DNA of 5,062 nt, taken from assembly GCA_002695115.1 (NCBI GenBank), contig NZOA01000018.1, positions 21,169-26,230 of the forward strand, given 5' to 3'. Below, piece by piece: positions 1 to 5,062 of this stretch; positions within the stretch are counted from its first letter, which is position 1; each line of letters opens with the position of its first letter. The translations under genes and the position numbers were made by a program. This stretch comes from Planctomycetota bacterium. Lineage in GTDB: Bacteria; Planctomycetota; UBA8108. The notes beneath the pieces are model-generated. The model was not told where the DNA came from. It searched no databases and saw nothing but the letters and a program-made list of their open reading frames with translations.

Positions 1-13
1 ACAGGCGCTGAGA

Positions 14-1780
14 ATGGCAAGCAAACCCGACAACCCACTGATCGTACAAAGTGATCGATCGATCATTCTCGAGGCCGACCACCCACGTTTCGAAGAAGTG
101 CGGGATCGGTTGATGCTCTTTGCGGAGCTTGAAAAGAGTCCGGAGCACATCCATATGTACCGGATCACTCCCCTGTCGCTCTGGAACGCGGGGGCCTCCG
201 GGGCCGATCCCGAGGAGATCCTGGCTTTTCTCGATGATGTCTCGAAGTATCCCGTGCCTCCGAATATCAGCAAGGAGATAGAGGACGCGGTCAACAGCTA
301 CGGCCGGCTGGAATTGATCAGTGATGGTGAGGGGGGAATCATCCTGATTGCCGATGAGGAGGATCTCCTCGAGCGCCTCGGAGACTCGAAACATCTCGAG
401 GAATTACTACTTCCGGAGCCCGGGTGCGAGCAGGGGCTCCGGGTGCGGCCCGAGTGCCGGGGGCAGCTCAAGCTGGCGCTGGCCAAGCTGGGGTATCCCC
501 CCCGGGACCTCGCCGGCTATCACGAAGGTGAAGATCTCCCGGTCGAATTGCGGACGGCCCTCGGAGACGGAGGCGAGTTCGGCTTGCGCGACTACCAGCG
601 GGATGCCGTTGAGGCCTTCTATGCCGGCGGTGCCGCCCACGGCGGCAGCGGCGTCGTCGTTCTTCCCTGCGGCGCGGGAAAGACCATCGTTGGAATGGGT
701 GCGCTGGCCGCCGTTGGAAAGGAAACGCTTATCCTGACCACGAACATCACGGCCTTGCGCCAGTGGCGTCGTGAGCTCCTCGAGAAAACGACCTTGACGG
801 AAGAGCAGGTTGGAGAGTACAGCGGCGAGGTCAAGGAGATCCGCCAGGTAACCCTCTCTACCTACCAGATGCTCACCTACCGCAAATCCAAGGTCGATGA
901 TTTTGAACACTTCAAGCTCTTCTTCGAGCACCAGTGGGGGCTCATCATCTACGATGAGGTTCACCTGCTGCCGGCCCCGGTTTTCCGTTTCACGGCCGAG
1001 ATCCAGGCGACCCGGCGCCTCGGTCTTACGGCGACGCTCATCCGGGAGGATGGCAAGGAAACAGAGGTCTTCAGCCTGATTGGGCCGCGAAAATACGACG
1101 TTCCCTGGCGCTCCCTGGAGAGCGGAGGCTGGATAGCCGATGCGGAGTGTGTTGAGGTTCGGGTCGAGCTGGATCCCGAACTGAAGGAGGATTACCAGCT
1201 TGCCGGGCGCCGGGGTAAATTCCGCATCGCCTCGGAAAACCCCTCCAAGCTGGAGGTCATCAAGAGCCTGGTGCGGAGACACAGACGAGATCACGTCCTG
1301 GTGCTCGGGCAGTATCTTGATCAGCTCGAAGCGGTCGCGGCCCGGCTCGATGCCCCCCTGATCACCGGTAAAACTCCGCAGCAGACCAGGGACGAGCTTT
1401 ATGAAGGATTCCGCAATGGCGAGATACTCACGCTTGTGGTGAGCAAGGTTGGAAACTTCGCGGTTGACCTGCCGGATGCGAATGTGGCCATACAGATATC
1501 AGGGACCTTCGGCTCCCGCCAGGAAGAGGCGCAACGGCTCGGACGGATCCTGCGGCCCAAGCAGGATGCCGGGCGCGCGATCTTTTATTCCCTGGTAACC
1601 CGGGGCAGCGGCATCGCCACCAGCAGCCGAGAGCAGGAGTTCGCGGAGAAGCGCCAGCTGTTCCTTACCGAACAGGGCTATCCGTACCGGATCATAGAAG
1701 CTGAAGAGTTGGTGGAAGAGGTGGATAAGGTGGAACCCGAAAGGGAAAAAGAAGAAGTGAAGGAGGTTCAATGTTCCTGA
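14..1780 (+). CDS. Bacterial XPB/ERCC3-type DNA repair helicase (SF2)
   Basis: An ATP-dependent superfamily 2 DNA translocase/helicase of the XPB (ERCC3/Ssl2) family, acting on DNA in the cytoplasm. Visible motifs: residues 8-130 form an XPB/Ssl2 N-terminal-like domain. Residues 141-180 are a linker that may match the damage-recognition region. The Q-motif is LRDYQ (191-195), Walker A is PCGAGKT (218-224, Lys223), the DEVH box is 314-317, and TAT is 339-341. The XPB-specific RED motif is 344-346, and motif VI is QRLGRILRPK (507-516). The spacing from RED to NPSKL and the SKVG..VDLPDAN block match human XPB closely. A charged Glu/Lys tail (562-586) ends the protein. The length fits bacterial members (about 550-600 residues). 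Its stop overlaps the next gene by 10 bases. The ATG at 14 lies just before the conserved domain, but there is no clear ribosome binding site and no in-frame stop in the 13 bases upstream, so an earlier start outside the window is possible. The family is known for nucleotide excision repair and transcription in eukaryotes; the bacterial role is inferred. Confidence 0.95.
   Translation: MASKPDNPLIVQSDRSIILEADHPRFEEVRDRLMLFAELEKSPEHIHMYRITPLSLWNAGASGADPEEILAFLDDVSKYPVPPNISKEIEDAVNSYGRLELISDGEGGIILIADEEDLLERLGDSKHLEELLLPEPGCEQGLRVRPECRGQLKLALAKLGYPPRDLAGYHEGEDLPVELRTALGDGGEFGLRDYQRDAVEAFYAGGAAHGGSGVVVLPCGAGKTIVGMGALAAVGKETLILTTNITALRQWRRELLEKTTLTEEQVGEYSGEVKEIRQVTLSTYQMLTYRKSKVDDFEHFKLFFEHQWGLIIYDEVHLLPAPVFRFTAEIQATRRLGLTATLIREDGKETEVFSLIGPRKYDVPWRSLESGGWIADAECVEVRVELDPELKEDYQLAGRRGKFRIASENPSKLEVIKSLVRRHRRDHVLVLGQYLDQLEAVAARLDAPLITGKTPQQTRDELYEGFRNGEILTLVVSKVGNFAVDLPDANVAIQISGTFGSRQEEAQRLGRILRPKQDAGRAIFYSLVTRGSGIATSSREQEFAEKRQLFLTEQGYPYRIIEAEELVEEVDKVEPEREKEEVKEVQCS
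1760..1766 (+). promoter_or_regulatory. Strong ribosome binding site for the XPB-partner gene
   Basis: AAGGAGG, a near-perfect anti-16S match, lies 4 bases before the ATG at 1771. It sits inside the last codons of the helicase gene, in its purine-rich Glu/Lys-coding tail. It fixes the start of the second gene and indicates coupled translation of the pair. Confidence 0.85.
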
Positions 1781-3792
1781 AAGATTTCTTAAGTAGCAGC
1801 CCCAAGGCGGATCTTCAAGGCTACCATTTGTACTGGTTGCCGGAAAACGGGATGGTGAGCGCCAAGGACAAGCTTGCCAGCGTATTGTTCAAATGCATGA
1901 GCAACCAGGATGTGGTACGAGAACGCTTTGAGGGACTCGGCAGTTCCCACAGGGCTTTCCTCGTCTCCTTGCTGGGGCGCGATGGCTACCAGGGCTCCCT
2001 TCCCGAGGTCCGCTCAAGCCGACACGGCGAAAAGATAGCGGACTACGAGGTGGAGACCATTCTTCGTTCCCTGGTCGGCGGCGGGTTTGTGAACAAGGAC
2101 CGGGGCGACAATGGCGATGGCCGCAAGGAGACGTTCACGATCCCCGAGGAGCTGGGCAATGCGCTGAGACGCACGATTTCCATCGAAGATCGCGGGCCGA
2201 TGGAGATGTTGAGCCTGGTGCGTTCCGGCATCAGCGACGCGTCCCCGTCGCGGCCGGCCAGCCGCATCAAGAAGCTGCCGGGCAAGGGGCTGCGCAAGGC
2301 GGCCCTGAAGGCGTTCGAAGAAAACCATGGCATACTCTCCCATTCGGCTGTTACCGCCTGGCAGAACGGCGACTCGGCGGAGCTGGAACACGGCAAAGAG
2401 GACGAGGACGAGGAGGAGGGGCTCTTTCCGCAGCGCTGGCGTGGCCATCTCGAGGATGCTTCGCTGGGTACGGTGGGAGTGCTCAATCTCAACGACTACG
2501 GGCTGAAATTCGAGGAGGAGGCCCTGGTTCTCTACCAGGAGAACCTCTACGAGGGCTTCCTGGGGGCCAGCGCGAAGCTGCCGGAGCCGAATGATGCCGA
2601 GGTATTTCTCGGTAGCGACTTTGCCATCGATCTCGAGCGCCTGCTCGACCTGCTGCGCTCCGACAAGCTGGAGGTCACCCGGGAAGGGCGCCTGTACAAG
2701 AAGATCGAAGATCGTATCTCGGCCTCGTTGATCGCGACACGGTACCAGGATGTTTTTGAAGGAAGGGTCGTCCAGCATCTTCTGGACACGGCCCGCCGCC
2801 TTCGCTTCTTCGAGGTGGAAGATCACCAGTTGGTAGCGAGCGACATTCGCCGCAGGGGCTGGCAGAAAAACACGCTGCGGGAAAAGCTGCAGGCGCTCTT
2901 TGAGCTCTTCCTGGCCGATCACAAGAATGGCCATTGGAGCTTCCATCAGAAGGGCCTCCGGCAGATATTCATAGAACGACTGAAGGAGTTCAAGCCCGGC
3001 ACCTGGCTGTCGATGCGACCTTTCCTGGGCGCCGTGGTGGCCCGGTTCCTCTCCACTCTCGATGAGGCGGGCATTCGCGAAGAGTACCAGGCGCGTTGCG
3101 ATGATGAACATCACAGCAAGCGCCGCGGCATCGCCGATCCCATCAAGGTCTCCATGGCCAAGCTGTATCACGATCTGAGCTATTGGGTCGTTCATCGAAT
3201 GGCCCTTATGGGGCTGGTCGATGTCGGCCTCCTGGACGGTGCCATCCAGTCCCTGAGGCTCTCCGATCTCGGGCAGCGCTTCTTCGGGCTGAAGGATTGG
3301 GAGGAGGACGATTCCCTGGGCCGGCCGGCGCTCATCAATCCGGATTTCGAGGTCCTGGTTTTTCCGGAGATGCCCCTGGAGGATGAAGCGAACCTCGTGC
3401 TGAGCCGTTTCGCGGATCGCCTCGGCTCCGACAAGGTGAAGCGTTACCGATTGACGCGGGAGAGCGTAAAACGCGGGGTCTGTGCAGGGTTTACAGCCGA
3501 GCAGCTATTGGGCTCTCTCAAGGAATACAGCCGCAACGCCATGCCGAACAATGTCGAATTCTCTCTCAGAGAATGGGCCCAGGGGGTCGAGATTCTCAAG
3601 CGGGAGAGGGCCTCGCTTTTCAGGGGGGCATCGGTGGAGGCGGTGGACCGGCTGGCCGAAGTTTTTGAGGAGGAGGGCATTCCGCTGGAGCGTTTGAACG
3701 AGACCACAGTGGCTGTGCGGGGCGCCAAGAACGAGAAGGCGGCCAGGGATCTCGGGGAGAAATTGCACCAGCACGGCCTCTACGTCGAATAA
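1771..3792 (+). CDS. XPB-associated protein with C-terminal Helicase_C_3-type domain
   Basis: A 673-residue helicase-associated protein of the kind encoded next to bacterial XPB (compare mycobacterial Rv0862c beside Rv0861c). It has no Walker A, DEAD-box or recognisable nuclease motif, so it is probably a DNA-binding or regulatory partner rather than a helicase. Residues 90-135 look like a winged helix (EVETILRSLVGGGFV, a polar wing, then IPEELGNAL). Residues 209-216 are an acidic run (KEDEDEEE), probably a disordered linker. Residues 230-500 are mostly helical with no motif I can name. Residues 494-506 (SLRLSDLGQRFFG) resemble the winged-helix end that often precedes the C-terminal domain. 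Residues 519-613, from PALINPDFEVLVFPE to W602, match the XPB/Ssl2 N-terminal-like domain. The last 60 residues are a charged alpha/beta tail. It begins 10 bases before the helicase stop with a strong ribosome binding site, so the two are almost certainly co-expressed and probably interact. The family assignment is fairly secure; the biochemical function is unknown. Confidence 0.88.
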   Translation: MFLKDFLSSSPKADLQGYHLYWLPENGMVSAKDKLASVLFKCMSNQDVVRERFEGLGSSHRAFLVSLLGRDGYQGSLPEVRSSRHGEKIADYEVETILRSLVGGGFVNKDRGDNGDGRKETFTIPEELGNALRRTISIEDRGPMEMLSLVRSGISDASPSRPASRIKKLPGKGLRKAALKAFEENHGILSHSAVTAWQNGDSAELEHGKEDEDEEEGLFPQRWRGHLEDASLGTVGVLNLNDYGLKFEEEALVLYQENLYEGFLGASAKLPEPNDAEVFLGSDFAIDLERLLDLLRSDKLEVTREGRLYKKIEDRISASLIATRYQDVFEGRVVQHLLDTARRLRFFEVEDHQLVASDIRRRGWQKNTLREKLQALFELFLADHKNGHWSFHQKGLRQIFIERLKEFKPGTWLSMRPFLGAVVARFLSTLDEAGIREEYQARCDDEHHSKRRGIADPIKVSMAKLYHDLSYWVVHRMALMGLVDVGLLDGAIQSLRLSDLGQRFFGLKDWEEDDSLGRPALINPDFEVLVFPEMPLEDEANLVLSRFADRLGSDKVKRYRLTRESVKRGVCAGFTAEQLLGSLKEYSRNAMPNNVEFSLREWAQGVEILKRERASLFRGASVEAVDRLAEVFEEEGIPLERLNETTVAVRGAKNEKAARDLGEKLHQHGLYVE

Positions 3793-3793
3793 G

Positions 3794-3821
3794 CGGCCGC
3801 TGGAAATTTCCGGGACGGCCG
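3794..3821 (+). other. Imperfect hairpin just after the XPB operon stop
   Basis: CGGCCG at 3794-3799 can pair with CGGCCG at 3816-3821. CTGG (3800-3803) pairs with CCGG (3810-3813, one G-U), leaving a two-base bulge and a six-base AAATTT loop. It starts two bases after the TAA. What follows on the plus strand is a run of seven A (3827-3833), not T, so this is not a standard intrinsic terminator. It could protect a 3' end, aid a factor-dependent stop, or be chance in GC-rich DNA. Confidence 0.3.
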
Positions 3822-3834
3822 AGCATAAAAAAAC

Positions 3835-3880
3835 CGCGGAGGAGTGCCCGGTAAGAGCACCACCCCACGGTGGACGGGTA
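3835..3880 (+). other. Glycine-tRNA-like fragment, probably a relic or coincidence
   Basis: Within the 153-base gap, GGTAAGAGCACCACC (3850-3864) closely resembles the end of the D-arm and the start of the anticodon arm of bacterial glycine tRNAs. CCACC (3860-3864) can pair with GGTGG (3869-3873). The loop between them is only 4 bases (CCAC) instead of 7, so there is no proper anticodon loop. The 5' side CGCGGAGGA is acceptor-like, but no full complementary strand follows, and GGGTATCAAG (3876-3885) is at best a poor T-arm. This is not a functional tRNA. TGCCCG (3845-3850) can also pair with CGGGTA (3875-3880), enclosing the inner stem, so some other structured RNA is possible. Confidence 0.2.
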
Positions 3881-3945
3881 TCAAGAGTTTACTCTCGTAG
3901 AACTTTCTTCGGCCAAATCACCGCCAGACTTGAGAAAAACCCGGA

Positions 3946-4632
3946 ATGTTCAGCGAGCCCAGCACCATCAGCCTGCTTTGCGATTGCGTACATTTGCCCG
4001 CCAAATACACCATTGAGCAGGTTCGCGGGGTATACAATAAAATCTGCAACATCGGTGGTTATGAGAACTTTATCCGCACATCTACAGGGGCGCGGATAGA
4101 AAAACAGGGGCCCGGAGGCCGGGGCTTTTCCCGGCTGACGTTTACCGGAGACCGGCTTCAGTTTGCCGAGGACCACATGGGGATTACCGCGGAACAATTC
4201 GGCAAGAAGGTGAGAACCGTGCTGGAAGATGCGCTGCCCGCACTGGGCATCGCTGCGATCCTGGTGCAGCAGGTTACGGTTCGAGCGGTTTGTGCCCCGA
4301 ACGCGTTCAGCGGCGCGGCGGAATTCCTCTCTGGGGCCATCTTCAGGGTGCCCAGGGAAGACCTCGAGGTTTTTCAGCGTTCCGCGAGCCTGCATGGCTT
4401 CCGCATGGTCTTTCCGGCGTCGAAGGAACAGCCGGAGGCCTTCAATGTTCGGGTCGAAGCCTACCTGAAAGATCCGCGCTCGGTTTACATTGAAAACGTG
4501 GGGACCTTTAAGGCTCCGATCTCACCGAAGCATCTCGGGGTGATCGAGAACCAGGTCGGGGCCGTTTCGGAGTTTATCGTGGGCCGGGTCGTACCCTTCC
4601 TCACGCAATATGACAGGAGAGGCGTCGAATGA
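3946..4632 (+). CDS. Conserved-looking hypothetical protein, 228 residues
   Basis: I do not recognise a named family. The protein is soluble-looking, with no signal peptide and no membrane segment. It seems to have two alpha/beta halves. Residues 5-100 have a strand-helix start (SLLCDCVHLPAKYTIEQVRGV), then a GFSRLTFTGDRLQFAED strand pair and a helix. Residues 101-222 begin GIAAILVQQVTVRAV and include FRMVFP (152-157), FNVRVEAYLKDPRSVYIEN (166-184) and a C-terminal helix ending in FLTQYD. The pattern (dRlqF strand pair, helix, R.v..p, second half with a 'DPRSVYIE' strand) loosely recalls the TIGR04255-type proteins, but this is a weak impression. The ATG at 3946 is the first possible start after the in-frame TGA at 3931-3933. 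Only a weak CCGGA lies before it. Its stop overlaps the next start in ATGA at 4629-4632, suggesting coupled translation with the propeller protein. The base composition looks like that of the neighbouring genes and the frame is open throughout, which supports a real gene. Confidence 0.8.
   Translation: MFSEPSTISLLCDCVHLPAKYTIEQVRGVYNKICNIGGYENFIRTSTGARIEKQGPGGRGFSRLTFTGDRLQFAEDHMGITAEQFGKKVRTVLEDALPALGIAAILVQQVTVRAVCAPNAFSGAAEFLSGAIFRVPREDLEVFQRSASLHGFRMVFPASKEQPEAFNVRVEAYLKDPRSVYIENVGTFKAPISPKHLGVIENQVGAVSEFIVGRVVPFLTQYDRRGVE
4615..4622 (+). promoter_or_regulatory. Ribosome binding site for the PD40 lipoprotein gene
   Basis: AGGAGAGG lies 6 bases before the ATG at 4629, inside the end of the preceding gene. 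The good match and spacing decide this start, which overlaps the upstream stop codon as ATGA. Confidence 0.75.
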
Positions 4633-5062
4633 AGAGTGCAAGGGCGGGTCTTAGCAGGGCGTTGCCGGGCCTGTTGCTGGCCATGGCGGCAGGCATCGGG
4701 CCGGGTTGCGGGGATTCGCGGAGCAGGGAGGCGGAAAAGGCCGCGCAGGCCTTGCCGCCTGCCAGGGTGGTGTCGCCCATAGAGGGCGAGGTTCACCTGA
4801 AGAACGTGCGCCAGTTGACCTTCGAGGGAGAGAATGCCGAGGCGTATTTCTCCGGAGATGGAAACCGCCTGGTTTTCCAGAGCACCCATGGCGAACTGAA
4901 ATGCGACCAGATCTTCGTGATGAATCTCGATGGCACCGGTCGCCGCCGGGTATCTACCGGCAAGGGGCGAACCACGTGCTCCTACTTCGCCCCCGATGGC
5001 GACAGGATCGTCTACGCCTCCACCCATCTGGGCTCGCCGGATTGTCCGCCACCGCCACCGCC
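4629..5062 (+). CDS. Exported TolB-like/PD40 beta-propeller protein, probable lipoprotein (3' partial)
   Basis: Only the first 144 codons are in the window; the frame is open to the edge. Residues 1-27 look like an export signal: basic start (MKSARAGLSR), hydrophobic core (ALPGLLLAMAAGIG), then Cys27. The residues before Cys27 (GPG) make a poor lipobox, so lipid anchoring is likely but not certain. After a low-complexity linker (about 28-55), two WD40-like propeller strands appear: NAEAYFSGDGNRLVFQS (69-85) followed by DQIFVMNLDGTGRRRVS, and SYFAPDGDRIVYAS (118-131). These are typical of PF07676/PD40 repeats as in TolB. Cys92, Cys117 and Cys139 are spaced as in a PD40 subfamily with a CPPPP segment after the second repeat, and could form disulfides outside the cytoplasm. 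The role may be sensing, binding or envelope scaffolding; I infer no enzyme activity from this part. It is coupled to the upstream hypothetical gene by an ATGA overlap with a good ribosome binding site. Confidence 0.85.
   Translation, partial: MKSARAGLSRALPGLLLAMAAGIGPGCGDSRSREAEKAAQALPPARVVSPIEGEVHLKNVRQLTFEGENAEAYFSGDGNRLVFQSTHGELKCDQIFVMNLDGTGRRRVSTGKGRTTCSYFAPDGDRIVYASTHLGSPDCPPPPP
5046..5062 (+). repeat. Short CCGCCA tandem repeat encoding a proline run
   Basis: The window ends in almost three copies of CCGCCA, encoding five complete prolines (residues 140-144) after Cys139, with the next codon cut. A Cys-Pro-rich loop is normal for this PD40 subfamily, so this is probably a protein feature written with alternating Pro codons, though it is a possible slippage site. 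Confidence 0.6.

Noticed and set aside
53..64. Three tandem GATC units near the start of the helicase gene
   Set aside because: They encode ordinary conserved-region codons and are too few to suggest an origin or methylation-controlled site.
407..1294. Long minus-strand open frame of 295 codons opposite the helicase gene
   Set aside because: It lies wholly within the clear XPB coding frame, has no recognisable domain, and is what GC-rich codon use produces on the opposite strand.
2014..3195. Minus-strand open frame of 393 codons opposite the partner gene
   Set aside because: It is a shadow frame of the partner gene with low-complexity Leu/Glu/Ala/Arg content and no motif or ribosome binding site supporting it.
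3794..3833. Hairpin plus homopolymer run as an intrinsic terminator
   Set aside because: On the plus strand the run is A, not T. On the minus strand, where it would read as T, the hairpin lies on the wrong side of it.
3870..3945. Promoter for the 228-residue gene
   Set aside because: TTTACT at 3888 could pass for a -35 box, but there is no credible -10 at the right distance.
3889..4395. Minus-strand open frame of 168 codons spanning the gap and the 228-residue gene
   Set aside because: The plus-strand frame has better support (complete frame, ATGA coupling to the next gene, plausible secondary-structure pattern); the reverse frame shows no family features.
4485..5027. Minus-strand open frame of 180 codons opposite the PD40 gene
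   Set aside because: The plus strand encodes unmistakable PD40 repeats and a signal peptide there; the reverse frame is a shadow.

Overview
The window carries four plus-strand protein genes in two groups, separated by a 153-base gap. It is ordinary bacterial chromosome, GC-rich by eye, with no sign of a mobile element, CRISPR array, rRNA or intact tRNA. The lineage cannot be fixed. A bacterial XPB helicase with its usual partner gene, followed by a Cys- and Pro-containing PD40 (TolB-like) putative lipoprotein, suggests a Gram-negative-type bacterium from a group such as Acidobacteria, Gemmatimonadetes or a deltaproteobacterial lineage. That placement is inference only.

Region 1 (14-3792) is a tight two-gene operon. 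The first gene encodes a bacterial XPB/ERCC3-type superfamily 2 DNA helicase of 588 residues, with all its helicase motifs and the XPB-specific RED motif intact. The second starts inside the end of the first (10-base overlap, strong ribosome binding site) and encodes a 673-residue helicase-associated protein. This is the kind of gene found beside XPB in other bacteria, for example the Rv0861c/Rv0862c pair of Mycobacterium tuberculosis. The N-terminus of the helicase and the C-terminus of the partner look like two copies of the same domain (the XPB/Ssl2 N-terminal-like or 'Helicase_C_3' type). The two proteins therefore probably act together on DNA, most likely in repair, but the bacterial role is poorly defined.

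Region 2 (3793-3945) is intergenic. It holds an imperfect hairpin directly after the operon's stop codon, a run of seven A, and a short stretch that resembles the D-arm and anticodon-arm of a glycine tRNA but cannot fold into a complete tRNA.

Region 3 (3946-5062) holds a 228-residue conserved-looking protein of unknown function. It is translationally coupled (ATGA overlap) to an exported, probably lipid-anchored, WD40-like/TolB-like beta-propeller protein that runs off the window. The most promising target for new biology is the XPB/partner pair. I see no clearly new system beyond it.
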